64,000 bases of DNA from Streptomyces durmitorensis (GCF_023498005.1 NZ_CP097289.1:620001-684000), one strand, 5' to 3'. Shown: positions 10,452-19,012, numbered from the stretch's first letter. Notes: generated by a model not told the origin, from the sequence alone. Translations and numbers: made by a program.

Positions 10452-10841
10452 ATGCCGTACATCCGCGTCACCGTCACCGACGCCGACCTGCCCACCGACG
10501 TACAGCGCGCCCTCGCCGAGGGGCTCACCGCCCTCGCGGTCTCGGCCCTCGGCAAGTCCAGCGCGCGCACCATCGTCCACATCGACGTGGTTCCGGCCGC
10601 CCTCTATTTCGTCGACGCCGAGCCCCTGACCGGCGGCCTCGACGCGCACGTCGAGGTCAGCATCACCCTGGGCACGAACAGCGCCGCGGAGAAGGCCGCC
10701 TTCATCGCCGGGGCCGATCAGCTCCTGACCGACCTTCTCGGCCCGCTCGCCCGCTGCGGCGTCGCGCTGCACGAACTGCCTCCCGAGAGCTACGGCTACC
10801 ACGGGGTGACCCAGTTCGACTACTACCGCCAGGCGGGCTGA
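10452..10841 (+). CDS. Tautomerase/MIF superfamily enzyme
   Basis: This 129-residue protein starts at ATG 10452, with GAGGAG 8 bases upstream. After removal of Met the N-terminus would be Pro1 (MPYIRVTVTD), the catalytic base of the 4-oxalocrotonate tautomerase superfamily. The length corresponds to two fused beta-alpha-beta units rather than the 62-residue 4-OT monomer; the second half contains LDAHVEVSITLGTNSAAEK and ends in VTQFDYYRQAG. Substrate is unknown. The divergent LysR gene probably regulates it, and its last 19 bases overlap the end of the convergent P450 gene. Confidence 0.8.
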   Translation: MPYIRVTVTDADLPTDVQRALAEGLTALAVSALGKSSARTIVHIDVVPAALYFVDAEPLTGGLDAHVEVSITLGTNSAAEKAAFIAGADQLLTDLLGPLARCGVALHELPPESYGYHGVTQFDYYRQAG

Positions 10842-12160
10842 CCCTCATCGCCAAGGACCGCGGGTGTCGGCCCATCCGGGCGGACCGTGATGCTGTAGGC
10901 GGCCTTCGCCGGAGTGGAGCGGAAGTGCGGGGTGGGGGCCGGCAGCAGGAGCTCCAGGAGGGCGGTCGACTCCCGGAGGGCGAACTGCAGGCCCAGGCAG
11001 GCCCGGGGGCCGATGCCGAACGGGAAGTAGCTTCCCGGGTGGGTGGGGCGCCGGCCGGGGGTGGTGAAGCGCGTGGGATCGAATTGGCCCGGGTCTTCCC
11101 AGAGTTGGGGGTCCCGGTGCGTGAGGTAGGGGCAGACCAGGACGTCGGTGCCCTCCTCGATCTCGTACCCCGCGAGGATGTCGTCCTGTGCCGCGCAGCG
11201 CGGCAGTATCCAGGCCGACGGGTAGAACCGCAGCGTCTCGTGGACGAGCGCCTGGATCGCCTGTCGCCGCTCGGGCGAGCCGTCGGGGCCCGCGGCCAGG
11301 GCCTGCTCCCGTGCCTTCGGGTTCTGGTCCAGCAGGAGGTGGAGCCAGGTCAGGGTGGTCGCGGTGGTCTCGTGTCCGGCGACAAGGAGGGTGACCAGCT
11401 CGTCGCGGATCAGCCGGTCCGTGTACTCGGGGCGCGTCTCGGCCGCTTCGATCAGGACGTGCAGCAGACCGGGACCGTCCGGTCCGGCCTCGCCGTCGCG
11501 TGCGGCGGCGATGGCCAGGCTCGCCACCGCGTCGATCCTGGCCAGGTCGGCGGCGACCGCCCCTTGGGCCGCGGCGCCGTCGGCGGGCAGTCTCGGCAGC
11601 GCGGCCACCACCGCGGCCACGGCGGCCAGTTCGCGCTCCGAGGCGGGGTCGAGGGCATGTCCCGTCAGGGAGCGCCAGATGGTGTCAAGGGCGAAGCGGC
11701 GCATCTCGTCGCCGACGTCGAAGACCTGCCCGGTGGCGGCGTACCCGGCCCAGCGCGCCGCCGTGGTCCGGGCGGCCCCGGTGATCCGCTGCTCGTAGCG
11801 GCGCATGCCACGGCCGGTGAACTGCGACTGCAGCAGCCGTCGTTGCCGCTGCCACGCGTCGCCCGTCGCGGCCAGGACTCCGTCGCCGATCAGCATCCGC
11901 GCGCGGTGCGAACGCTTCACGTACCGGTCGGGGTGGAACGCGAGCACGTGCTGCACGGCCTCGGGGGCGGTGACCAGGACGGTCGGCCGCGGACCGAGCC
12001 GGAAGGCGGCGATGCCGCCGAGCTGTTCGCGCGCCTGGGCGAAGAGTTCGATGAGTTCCCCTCCCCCGGCCTGCCACTGTCCGACGACGGTGGGATCGAG
12101 CTCCGGCACCCGGCGCCCGGGAGGCGACGGGAGGGAGCCGGGGCGGGCGCGGGTGGCCAC
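10823..12160 (-). CDS. Cytochrome P450
   Basis: The protein has 445 residues from GTG 12160, preceded by AGGAG at 8 bases; the longer frame to ATG 12223 would translate a tandem repeat and is less likely. Diagnostic motifs are the I-helix AGHETT (261-266), the K-helix ExxR at Glu308-Arg311 (ETLR) and the heme loop FPFGIGPRACLG with ligand Cys388. The HETT and FxxGxRxCxG features and the hydrophobic C-terminal strand resemble the CYP102/CYP4-like and terpenoid-modifying classes more than CYP105. It follows the 2-methylisoborneol operon on the same strand, but a strong terminator lies between, so co-function is only a possibility. Confidence 0.93.
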   Translation of the reverse strand: MATRARPGSLPSPPGRRVPELDPTVVGQWQAGGGELIELFAQAREQLGGIAAFRLGPRPTVLVTAPEAVQHVLAFHPDRYVKRSHRARMLIGDGVLAATGDAWQRQRRLLQSQFTGRGMRRYEQRITGAARTTAARWAGYAATGQVFDVGDEMRRFALDTIWRSLTGHALDPASERELAAVAAVVAALPRLPADGAAAQGAVAADLARIDAVASLAIAAARDGEAGPDGPGLLHVLIEAAETRPEYTDRLIRDELVTLLVAGHETTATTLTWLHLLLDQNPKAREQALAAGPDGSPERRQAIQALVHETLRFYPSAWILPRCAAQDDILAGYEIEEGTDVLVCPYLTHRDPQLWEDPGQFDPTRFTTPGRRPTHPGSYFPFGIGPRACLGLQFALRESTALLELLLPAPTPHFRSTPAKAAYSITVRPDGPTPAVLGDEGQPAWR

Positions 12161-12178
12161 GGGGCTGCTCCTGTTCGA

Positions 12179-12229
12179 CGGCTGTACGTCGGCACGGACG
12201 GTTCGGCGGCTGTACGTCGGCACGGACGG
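12179..12229. repeat. Tandem 23-bp repeat upstream of the P450 gene
   Basis: Two identical 23-bp copies, 12179-12201 and 12207-12229, are separated by 5 bases (period 28). They lie 19-69 bases upstream of the GTG start of the P450 gene, in its leader or promoter. They may be a regulator-binding array or a recent slippage duplication. Confidence 0.8.
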
Positions 12230-12294
12230 GTGGAGGCGTCACGCACTGTAGGGGAGGTGGAGCGATACGCGACAGCCCGCGTCGCCGCGCGCGG

Positions 12295-12328
12295 AGGGGC
12301 CGGACCGCGCGGTGACGGTCCGGCCCCT
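12295..12328 (-). terminator. Hairpin terminator of the 2-methylisoborneol operon
   Basis: Perfect 13-bp arms (12295-12307 and 12316-12328) flank an 8-base loop, 15 bases after the stop of the methyltransferase gene. This separates the operon from the P450 gene's upstream neighbourhood. Confidence 0.85.
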
Positions 12329-12342
12329 GCGGTCGGCGTCGG

Positions 12343-13227
12343 TCAGACGCGGTCGGCCGCGATCAGGACGTACTGGAAGGAGCCGTCCTTGTACGAGTTG
12401 ATGAACGCCTCCTCGATGCCGGTGACCAGGGACGACGTGGCCCGCAGCTCCCAGTAGGGCAGGGTCGCGGGCGTCAGGTCGACGATGGCCTGCGGCACCA
12501 AGCGGTTGTCGGCCATGGCGCGGAGGTACTCCCTGCGGGAGTGGATGTTGCACTCGAAGTGCGCGTTGATCTGGGAGACCCACTTCGAGGGCTGGCCGTA
12601 GCGCGGGTTCCAGCAGCCGGTGATGGTCACATAGCGGCCGCCGACCTCAAGGACCCGGGAGTGCTCGGAGAAGAGGTCGTGCAGGTCGACGTACATGCTC
12701 GACTCGTTGTTCCACGAGCCCGCGGCCTGGCCCGTCTCGAAGGGCATGTCGAGCATGTTGCACACGCGGGCACGGACGTGGTCCTGGATGCGCAGCTCAT
12801 CGGCGCGCTGGTTGGCGAAGTCGGCCTGCTTGGCCGACAGGGTCACGCCCTCGACCTTGCATCCGAACCGCTGGTGAGCCATGACCATCGAACCGCCCCG
12901 GCCGCAACCGGCGTCCACGAGCGTGTCGTCGGGCCCGATGGAGCCGAGGTGGTCGAGCAGGACCTCGGCCTGCGCCGACTCCAGACGGTGGAGCTCGGTG
13001 ATCAGCTTCTTCTCGTGCTCGCTGTCGTCGGCATCCCCCAGGGCGGCGTGGTCGACGTCGCCGATGCCGTAATGGTGGTGATAGAGCCCGTCGACGTCGC
13101 CGAGCCGCAGATTCACGGGCCGCGCCTCGTTGTTCCAGTAGCGCGCGATGTCGCCCTGGTAGGGCGTCGCCGGGGCGGGGACGAACGCGGCGGCGCTGTC
13201 GACAGTGGTGAACTCAGTGCTGGTCAC
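12343..13227 (-). CDS. Geranyl diphosphate 2-C-methyltransferase
   Basis: This SAM-dependent enzyme converts geranyl diphosphate to 2-methylgeranyl diphosphate, the precursor of 2-methylisoborneol. The start is GTG 13227 (AAGGA about 10 bases upstream), giving 294 residues, close to SCO7701. The SAM-binding motif is LVDAGCGRGGSMVMAHQRFG; post-motif sequences VEGVTLSAKQADFAN and NMLDMPF are typical of the family. The conserved N-terminal segment PYQGDIARYWNNEARPVNLRLG and the YHHHYGIG stretch define GPPMT within the larger class. The gene is the last of a three-gene operon, 14 bases after the cyclase stop, and is followed by a strong terminator. Confidence 0.95.
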   Translation of the reverse strand: MTSTEFTTVDSAAAFVPAPATPYQGDIARYWNNEARPVNLRLGDVDGLYHHHYGIGDVDHAALGDADDSEHEKKLITELHRLESAQAEVLLDHLGSIGPDDTLVDAGCGRGGSMVMAHQRFGCKVEGVTLSAKQADFANQRADELRIQDHVRARVCNMLDMPFETGQAAGSWNNESSMYVDLHDLFSEHSRVLEVGGRYVTITGCWNPRYGQPSKWVSQINAHFECNIHSRREYLRAMADNRLVPQAIVDLTPATLPYWELRATSSLVTGIEEAFINSYKDGSFQYVLIAADRV

Positions 13228-13241
13228 AGGTAATTCCGTCC

Positions 13242-14510
13242 TTACCAGAAATCGGGCAGGCTGTATCGGTAGGTGTTGGTCTGGTGCCAGTGGTGGTTGC
13301 CGTCGACCCACACGGCCACGCCCCGCAGGAAGCGCTGCACGCTCGGGACGGGGCAGGAGGCGGCCAGCTCGGCGGCCTCGGCCTCGAAGTCGCGCATGAG
13401 GTCGTTGTGGACCTCGACCGCCTTCAGATAGGCGTCCCGCTCGGAGAGATCCTCGCGCTCGGCGATCACCACGGGCAGGTTCAAGTGCCGTCCGGGGCTG
13501 GCGAGTTCCTTGGTGTACGAGTACAGGTCGTTCACGATGGTGCTCGCGTTACCGGCGAGCGCCAGGACCCGCTGCATGGCCGGCTGCGCATGCAGGTCCG
13601 CCGGAAGTTCGTAGCCGCCGACGGTGTCGGTGATGGTGGGGCAGGGCCGGAAGTTGTTGAACTGCCGCATCGCCAGGTACTCCCACACCTCAGGGGTGTG
13701 GTCCGTCTGGGCCCAGGCGGCCTCCGCGAGGTACCCGAGGTGCAGTCGGGCCATGTCGTGGCGGTAGCGGTCGGCCTGTGAGGCGGTGGACTGCTGGACG
13801 AAGTAGTCCATCGCGGAGCGGTAGGCGCGCCGCGGCGCGTCCGCGTGCAGCGACTGCGCCCACTGCGGCTGGTACTCCTTCGTCACGTGCAGGTGGTCGA
13901 GGGCGGTGTGCGCCAGGAGAAGGCGTCCCCCTAGCCCGATCGGCGAGCCTCCGTGGTCCTCGCAGTAGCAGTCGTCGACCGCGTTCTCGGCGACCATGAG
14001 GCGTGTGGCGACCATCAGGTGGTCGATGGTCGGGGCATCGGGATGGCAGGCGACCATGTAGCGCCCGACGGAGAAGCCGTCGAACTGGCCCTCCCACTCG
14101 TCGGGGAACAGCTCGACCTCGTCCACCGCCCAGTCTTTGACCCGGCGGCTGACCTCCTCAACGCGTGCGGGGTCAGGCTCCGGCACCGGGTGGTAGTAGA
14201 GGCCCGGGATGTGAAGGGCCTCCGCCGGCGGCTCAGTTGCCGCAGACTCCGACAGCTCCGGTGGCTCCGACGGCCCCGCCGGCTGCGACAGCTCCGACAA
14301 CCCCGGCGGCTCCTCGCGCCGGGCCAGGTGCAAGCTCGCGGTGCCGAGGCCGCTGGGGCCGCGCAGGATCCGCTCCAGCTCGGAGAGGGGGGTCGATGGC
14401 AGGTCGGACGGGACGCCGCCGGCGTGGACGGGGGTGGGGACTTGCTCCCCGATGAGGGCCGCAGCGGCAGGCGGGCTCGACTGCGGAGGGGAGAACCCGG
14501 GATCGGGCAT
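13242..14510 (-). CDS. 2-methylisoborneol synthase (class I terpene cyclase)
   Basis: This enzyme cyclises 2-methylgeranyl diphosphate to the earthy odorant 2-methylisoborneol. The 422-residue protein starts at ATG 14510 (AAGGAG 7 bases upstream). The metal-binding motif is DDCYCED (179-185) and the NSE triad is NDLYSYTKE (327-335). Residues 1-100 are a Pro/Ser/Glu-rich, probably disordered extension containing GPSGLGTASLHL (51-62), a conserved island that is a candidate for packaging into the encapsulin encoded upstream. The cyclase fold starts near IPGLYYHPVPEPDP. It corresponds to SCO7700. Loading through the N-terminus is known for the family; the exact motif here is inference. Confidence 0.96.
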   Translation of the reverse strand: MPDPGFSPPQSSPPAAAALIGEQVPTPVHAGGVPSDLPSTPLSELERILRGPSGLGTASLHLARREEPPGLSELSQPAGPSEPPELSESAATEPPAEALHIPGLYYHPVPEPDPARVEEVSRRVKDWAVDEVELFPDEWEGQFDGFSVGRYMVACHPDAPTIDHLMVATRLMVAENAVDDCYCEDHGGSPIGLGGRLLLAHTALDHLHVTKEYQPQWAQSLHADAPRRAYRSAMDYFVQQSTASQADRYRHDMARLHLGYLAEAAWAQTDHTPEVWEYLAMRQFNNFRPCPTITDTVGGYELPADLHAQPAMQRVLALAGNASTIVNDLYSYTKELASPGRHLNLPVVIAEREDLSERDAYLKAVEVHNDLMRDFEAEAAELAASCPVPSVQRFLRGVAVWVDGNHHWHQTNTYRYSLPDFW

Positions 14511-14607
14511 CCGTGGCTCCTTGGTGGGGTGGGTGGCCTCTCCCGGATCCGGGCACGCTTGCCCGGCCCGGGGGGTTCCGGGCTGTCGTGGCCGTACGAC
14601 GGATCCT

Positions 14608-16020
14608 CTAGGCGCGCCTGTGGGCGATCTGCACGTTCTCCAGCACGCCGAGGGCGTTGGGCACCAGGATGGCGGCGGAGTAGTACGTGCTGACCAGGTA
14701 CGAGGTGATCGCCTGCTCGCCGATGCCCATGAAGCGCACCGACAGGCCGGGCTCGTACTCGTCCGGCAGTCCGGTCTGATGCAGACCGATGACGCCTTGG
14801 TTGTCTTCGCCGATGCGCATGGCGAGGATCGAGCTGGTCTGCTCCTTGGTGATGGGGATCTTGTTGCAGGGCAGGATCGGGACCCCGCGCCAGGCCGGTA
14901 CCTGCTGTCCGCCGAGGTCGACGTGATCGGGGTAGATCCCACGGGCGTTGAACTCACGCCCGATCGCCGCGATCGTCCTGGGGTGGGCGAGGAAGAGCTT
15001 CGTGCCGCGGCGGCGGCAGAGCAGCTCGTCGAGGTCGTCCGGGATGGGCGGGCCCGAGTGGGGCTGGATCCGCTGCTTGAAGTCGGCGTTGTGGAGCAGG
15101 CCGAACTCGCGGTTGTTGATCAGCTCGTGCTCCTGGCGCTCGCGCAGCGCCTCGATGGTGAGCCTGAGCTGCTCCTCGGTCTGGTTCATCGGCCCGTTGT
15201 AGAGGTCGGTGACCCTCGTGTGGACCCGCAGAATGGTCTGTGCGGCGGAGAGTTCGTACTCGCGCGGCTTGAGTTCGTAGTCGACGAAGGCGCCGGGCAG
15301 TTCGGCTTCGCCGACATGTCCGGCGGACATCGCGATCTCGGCCTCGCCGTGCTTGTTCTGGCGCTGTTTCGGGAGCCGGCTGAGCTCGTGAAGGTGGGTC
15401 TGCAGGCTCGGTGCCGTGGACAGCACGGCGGCGAAGTCGGCGCGGGACAGGGTGAGCAGGGTGCCCGCGGTCTCGGCCTTCGCGGTGGATTCCCACCTGG
15501 CGTCGGCGTCCTGAAGGGAGTTCTCCCCGAACCGGTCGCCGTCGGCGAGGACCGCGACGCCGACCTCGTCGCCGTACTTCCCCACGGAGTGCTGGCTGAT
15601 CCGGCCGTGGGCGATCAGGTGGAGCGCCTCGGCGGGGGCACCGCGCTCGACCAGTACCTCACCGGCACGGAAGTCGCGCTGGACGCACCGCCCTGCGATC
15701 GCGGTCAGCACCTCCACGTCGTCGAAGCGGCGCAGCAGGGCCAGTTCGCCCAGTTCCCGGGGGATCACCCGGACGTCGACGCCGTCCTGGACGAACTCGA
15801 TGCGTCCGTCGCCGACGGTGTAGCTCAGTCGGCGGTTCACGCGGTAGGCACCGCCCTTGGTCTCCACCCAGGGGAGCATCCGCAGCAGCCAGCGAGAGGT
15901 GATCTCCTGCATCTGCGGGGCGGACTTGGTCGTATGGGCGAGGTTACGGGCAGCCGCGGTGCTCAGGCTGGACCGCCGGGGCGGTTCCAGTTGTGCTGCC
16001 GGGCTGGTCTCAACGGTCAT
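14608..16020 (-). CDS. Family 2B encapsulin shell protein with cyclic-nucleotide-binding domain (SCO7699/EshA type)
   Basis: The protein has 470 residues from ATG 16020 (AAGGAG about 10 bases upstream). A cNMP-binding domain occupies about 95-205 ([39 protein letters not shown]); the remaining HK97-like shell sequence includes [40 protein letters not shown] and the C-terminal [20 protein letters not shown]. Homologues assemble into icosahedral compartments that package 2-methylisoborneol synthase. In the phosphate-binding cassette Arg175 is present but the next residue is Trp rather than Ser/Thr/Ala, so ligand binding may be altered. It is the first gene of the operon; 97 bases separate it from the cyclase. 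Confidence 0.92.
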   Translation of the reverse strand: MTVETSPAAQLEPPRRSSLSTAAARNLAHTTKSAPQMQEITSRWLLRMLPWVETKGGAYRVNRRLSYTVGDGRIEFVQDGVDVRVIPRELGELALLRRFDDVEVLTAIAGRCVQRDFRAGEVLVERGAPAEALHLIAHGRISQHSVGKYGDEVGVAVLADGDRFGENSLQDADARWESTAKAETAGTLLTLSRADFAAVLSTAPSLQTHLHELSRLPKQRQNKHGEAEIAMSAGHVGEAELPGAFVDYELKPREYELSAAQTILRVHTRVTDLYNGPMNQTEEQLRLTIEALRERQEHELINNREFGLLHNADFKQRIQPHSGPPIPDDLDELLCRRRGTKLFLAHPRTIAAIGREFNARGIYPDHVDLGGQQVPAWRGVPILPCNKIPITKEQTSSILAMRIGEDNQGVIGLHQTGLPDEYEPGLSVRFMGIGEQAITSYLVSTYYSAAILVPNALGVLENVQIAHRRA

Positions 16021-16348
16021 CGGGGCGAGCTCTCCTTCACGAGGGAGGTAATCGGCGTGGGCGCGCCAACCGGCGAACGCGGAAGTAGGGGCGTAATGTC
16101 GCGGAATTCGTCTTGATCCGGTGCCCATTTAACGGCCGTTGCGCCTGGCTCGCCCGATAAGGCCGTGGGCAGCACACGAAACAGTGATCTTGCTTCGTAC
16201 AGGGTTTATCCCGGCGACCGGCGACGTTCCGGCCACCTGGCCGAGAGGGCATGCACGGACACGCGGGCACAAGAGAACACCGCCTTCGGCTCCGAAGGCG
16301 GTGTTCCAACTGACGTTCTTCTGGATGGACTTGCTCGATGAGCCGCTG
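16021..16348. promoter_or_regulatory. Promoter region of the encapsulin/2-methylisoborneol operon
   Basis: This 328-base gap holds the ribosome site of the shell gene near 16030, a 10-bp palindrome AACGGCCGTT at 16131-16140 about 110 bases upstream of its start, and the HAD-gene terminator at 16275-16306. I cannot place -10 and -35 boxes with confidence, and I see no coding sequence. Confidence 0.45.
16275..16306 (-). terminator. Hairpin terminator after the HAD/DeoR operon
   Basis: Perfect 15-bp arms (16275-16289 and 16292-16306) form a hairpin, with the outermost loop bases CT. It lies 43 bases downstream of the HAD gene stop on the minus strand. Confidence 0.8.
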
Positions 16349-16951
16349 TCAGGGGGTGAGGGCTTCTCTCAGCCTCTCGGGCGTGGTGAACCGGTGGCCG
16401 CGTATGCCGACCGTCTCGGCGGCGCGGATGTTCTCGTCTCGGTCGTCGACGAAGAGGACGCGGTCCGGCGCGGCGCGCAGGGCGTTCAGGCACCACTCGT
16501 ACGCCCCGAGGTCCGGCTTCGCGTGGCCGATGCGGCAGGAGAAGGCGCGGAGGGAGAAGCGCTTGAGCCAGGGGTGGTGTTCCTCGTAGTAAGTGGCGAG
16601 CTCCTCGGGGATGTTGGACAGGAGGGCGATACGGCGGCCGGACGCCGCGAGCTCCTCGACCAGGGCGACCATCACCTCGTCCACGGCGCTCCAGCCGGCG
16701 ATGTCGGCGTCGATGAGGTCCGCGATCCGGTGCGCGTCGAAGCGGACGTCGAGGGAGTCCGCCACCTGGCGCCAGTAGGCGGGGCCGGTCAACTCGCCCT
16801 GGTCGTAGGGCTGTCTGCAGGCCCAGTAGGCGTCCCAGAACGCAGCGGCGGGGACCTCGGCCGTGCGGACGAGGCGGTCCTTGCCTTCGGTGGACTGGTG
16901 GCGCGCGATGACCCCGAACAGATCGAACAACACGACGGTCACGGGGTTCAC
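16349..16951 (-). CDS. HAD-superfamily phosphatase
   Basis: A 200-residue haloacid-dehalogenase-like hydrolase. Motif I is VVLFDLFGVIA (Asp nucleophile at 10, with Phe-Gly instead of the usual Asp-x at the following positions), motif II LLSNIPEE, motif III Lys in GHAKPD and motif IV VLFVDDRDEN. Motif I reads DLFGV rather than DxDGV: the second Asp, which normally acts as general acid in phosphatases, is Phe, as in haloacid dehalogenase-like and some YihX/epoxide-hydrolase-N members. GTG at 16951 overlaps the DeoR stop as GTGA, so translation is coupled. With a DeoR regulator and an MFS porter, a sugar-phosphate substrate is plausible but unproven. Confidence 0.85.
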   Translation of the reverse strand: MNPVTVVLFDLFGVIARHQSTEGKDRLVRTAEVPAAAFWDAYWACRQPYDQGELTGPAYWRQVADSLDVRFDAHRIADLIDADIAGWSAVDEVMVALVEELAASGRRIALLSNIPEELATYYEEHHPWLKRFSLRAFSCRIGHAKPDLGAYEWCLNALRAAPDRVLFVDDRDENIRAAETVGIRGHRFTTPERLREALTP

Positions 16952-17709
16952 ACCTTTCGTACGGTGACGCCTGCGGCGGACAGCGCGTCGGTCTCGTCCT
17001 GCGCGGCGGCCTCGTCGGTGACGACGGCGTGCAGGGCCGCGGCCGGGGCGACGAAGGCGAGGGCCGTGCGGGAGAGCTTGGGGGCGTCCGCGACGGCGAT
17101 GACGCGGCGGGCCGATGCGATCGCGGCGCGTTTGACCGCGGCGTCGTCCAGGTCGTACGCGGTCAGGCCGTGTGTCGCGTTCAGTCCGCAGCAGCCGATG
17201 ACCGCGGTGTCGAAGCGCAGGGCGGCCAGGGACGCCTCGGTCAGCGGTCCGGTCAGCGCCAGCTCACCGGGCCGGGGCCTGCCGCCCGGGACCAGGAGCG
17301 TCAGCTGCGGCGCCCCGGTGAGCGCGTTCACCGCGTGGAGGGACAGCGGCATCACGGTCAGGCGGCACTGCTCCAGCGCGCGGGCCACTTCCAGGCAGGT
17401 GGTGCCGCTGTCGATGACGACGGACTCGCCGTCCGCGATCAGGCCCGCGACCTCGGCGGCGATGCGCCGCTTGGCCTCGATGCCGTCCTGCGCCCGGAGT
17501 GCGAAGGGCGGTTCCTCGCCGCGCAGCAGCAGGCTTCTCGCGCCGCCGCGGTAGCGCTCCAGGGCGCCTTGGTCCGCCAGGGCCTCCAGGTCGCGGCGGA
17601 TGGTCATCTCCGAAGCGCCGGTCAGTTCCGCGAGCTCCGCGACGCCCATCCGGCCGGCCTCGCGTACGGCATCGCTGATCTGCCTCAGTCGGTCTGTGCT
17701 GCTCGCCAT
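16948..17709 (-). CDS. DeoR/GlpR-family repressor
   Basis: The start is ATG 17709, giving 253 residues, the family's usual length. The DeoR HTH spans about 6-57 (RLRQISDAVREAGRMGVAEL, ELTGASEMTIRRDLEALADQ) and the phosphosugar-sensing domain from about 75 (RIAAEVAGLIADGESVVIDS, GTTCLEVARAL, VIGCCGLNATHGLTA). It probably senses a phosphorylated sugar. It is divergent from the MFS gene, with GAACAT at 17719 and two ATGTTC copies at 17762 and 17771 between the starts. These are candidate operators (inference). Confidence 0.9.
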   Translation of the reverse strand: MASSTDRLRQISDAVREAGRMGVAELAELTGASEMTIRRDLEALADQGALERYRGGARSLLLRGEEPPFALRAQDGIEAKRRIAAEVAGLIADGESVVIDSGTTCLEVARALEQCRLTVMPLSLHAVNALTGAPQLTLLVPGGRPRPGELALTGPLTEASLAALRFDTAVIGCCGLNATHGLTAYDLDDAAVKRAAIASARRVIAVADAPKLSRTALAFVAPAAALHAVVTDEAAAQDETDALSAAGVTVRKV

Positions 17710-17718
17710 GCCGACATT

Positions 17719-17776
17719 GAACATGATGGATGTGCGACACGCAATCTTCCGAACAGCTTCTATGTTCGTTATGTTC
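17719..17776. promoter_or_regulatory. Candidate DeoR operator cluster
   Basis: GAACAT (17719-17724) and its complement ATGTTC twice (17762-17767 and 17771-17776) lie in the 73-base divergent gap between the deoR-like and MFS genes. The two ATGTTC copies are 9 bases apart as direct repeats. Repeated half-sites are typical of DeoR-family operators; the assignment rests on position. Confidence 0.4.
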
Positions 17777-17782
17777 GATGAC

Positions 17783-19012
17783 ATGGAAAGATCGCTGCGC
17801 TCGGGCCGACTGGCCACCTTCGTCTACTTCACTCTCAACGGCTTCCTCATGGGGATGTGGATCGTCCACATCCCGGCCGTCGAACACCGCGCCGGCATCA
17901 GCCATGCCGTGCTCGGCTGGCTCCTGCTGCTGCTCGGCGCGGGGGCCTTCGCCGGGATGCAGCTCGTCGGTCCGCTCACCGACCGCTTCGGCGCCCGCAC
18001 CGTCGTACCGCTCAGCGCGGCCCTGTGCAGTGCGGCGGTGGTCCTGCCGGGGCTCGCCACGAGCGCCTGGGCGCTGGGGGCCGCACTGCTGGTGCTGGGC
18101 CTCGGCAACGGCTGCCTGGACGTCAGCATGAACGCCCACGCCATCCAGGTCGAGCGCGGCTACGAACGACCCGTCATGTCCGCCTTCCACGCCACCTTCT
18201 CCATCGGCGGAGTCCTCGCCGCGCTGGTCGGTGCCCGCACCCTCAGCTGGGAGCTGAGCCCGTCGCTGACCCTTGGCGCCGTGGCGCTCTTCGGCCTCGC
18301 CGTCGCCGCGCTGGCCGCGCCCGCGCTGCTGCGTCCGGAGGCCGACCCCACCGAACCGGACCCCACCGAACCGGACTCCGCCGCCGAGACGTCGACCCGG
18401 CGCAGGACGCCCCGGCGCATCTGGATGCTGGCCGCGCTCGCCCTGATGCTCATGCTCTGCGAAGGCGTCGCCAACGACTGGAGCGTGCTCCACCTGCGGG
18501 ACACCCTGGACGCGCCCGCAGCCACCGCCGCCCTCGCCTACGGCGCCTTCGCCACGGCGATGACCGTCGGCCGGCTGCTCGCCGACCGGATCGCCGCGCG
18601 CCACGGCCCGGTGGCCGTACTGCGCCACGGCGCTTCGGTGGCCGCCGTGGGCATGACGGTGGCCGCGCTGTCCCCGTGGATACCGCTGGCCCTGCTCGGC
18701 TGGACGGTGTTCGGGATCGGGCTCTCCGGCTGCATCCCGCAGCTGTTCAGCGCCGCGGGCCACGCCGACCAGGACGCCGCCGGAGCCAATGTCTCCCGAG
18801 TCGCGGGCCTCGGTTACCTCGGCATGCTCGCCGGGCCCGCCGTCATCGGGCCGCTCACGCACGCCGTGCCGCTCAACCTCACGTTCTTCCTGCCCGTGGC
18901 GTTCTGCGTCCTGGCCGCCTGCACCGCCGGGATCCTGCGCACCCGGCCCACCGCCGCCGCCCCCGCCGAGAACCGCGACAGCGAGGTCACCACGTACGAA
19001 CTCAACACATAG
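17783..19012 (+). CDS. MFS transporter (YbjJ/FucP-like)
   Basis: The start is ATG 17783 (ATG 17771 is possible), giving 409 residues with about 12 membrane helices in two six-helix halves. The first half has the loop signature GPLTDRFGARTVVPLS between helices 2 and 3 and NGCLDVSMNAHAIQVER, a motif seen in the YbjJ-like branch. A hydrophilic loop with a duplicated DPTEP unit links the halves. The gene is divergent from a DeoR repressor and a HAD phosphatase; together they look like a small sugar or nucleoside uptake or export module. Substrate and direction are unknown. Confidence 0.85.
   Translation: MERSLRSGRLATFVYFTLNGFLMGMWIVHIPAVEHRAGISHAVLGWLLLLLGAGAFAGMQLVGPLTDRFGARTVVPLSAALCSAAVVLPGLATSAWALGAALLVLGLGNGCLDVSMNAHAIQVERGYERPVMSAFHATFSIGGVLAALVGARTLSWELSPSLTLGAVALFGLAVAALAAPALLRPEADPTEPDPTEPDSAAETSTRRRTPRRIWMLAALALMLMLCEGVANDWSVLHLRDTLDAPAATAALAYGAFATAMTVGRLLADRIAARHGPVAVLRHGASVAAVGMTVAALSPWIPLALLGWTVFGIGLSGCIPQLFSAAGHADQDAAGANVSRVAGLGYLGMLAGPAVIGPLTHAVPLNLTFFLPVAFCVLAACTAGILRTRPTAAAPAENRDSEVTTYELNT

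Noticed and set aside
12160..12223. N-terminal extension of the P450 to ATG 12223
   Set aside because: It would translate the 23-bp tandem repeats; GTG 12160 has a properly spaced AGGAG.
9689..12457. 922-residue plus-strand open frame through LysR, tautomerase and P450
   Set aside because: Crosses three recognisable genes in the wrong frame or strand; composition is Gly/Arg-rich shadow.
10823..16020. P450 as a fourth gene of the 2-methylisoborneol operon
   Set aside because: A 13-bp perfect terminator (12295-12328) separates them and the P450 has its own ribosome site and upstream region, so co-transcription is unlikely.
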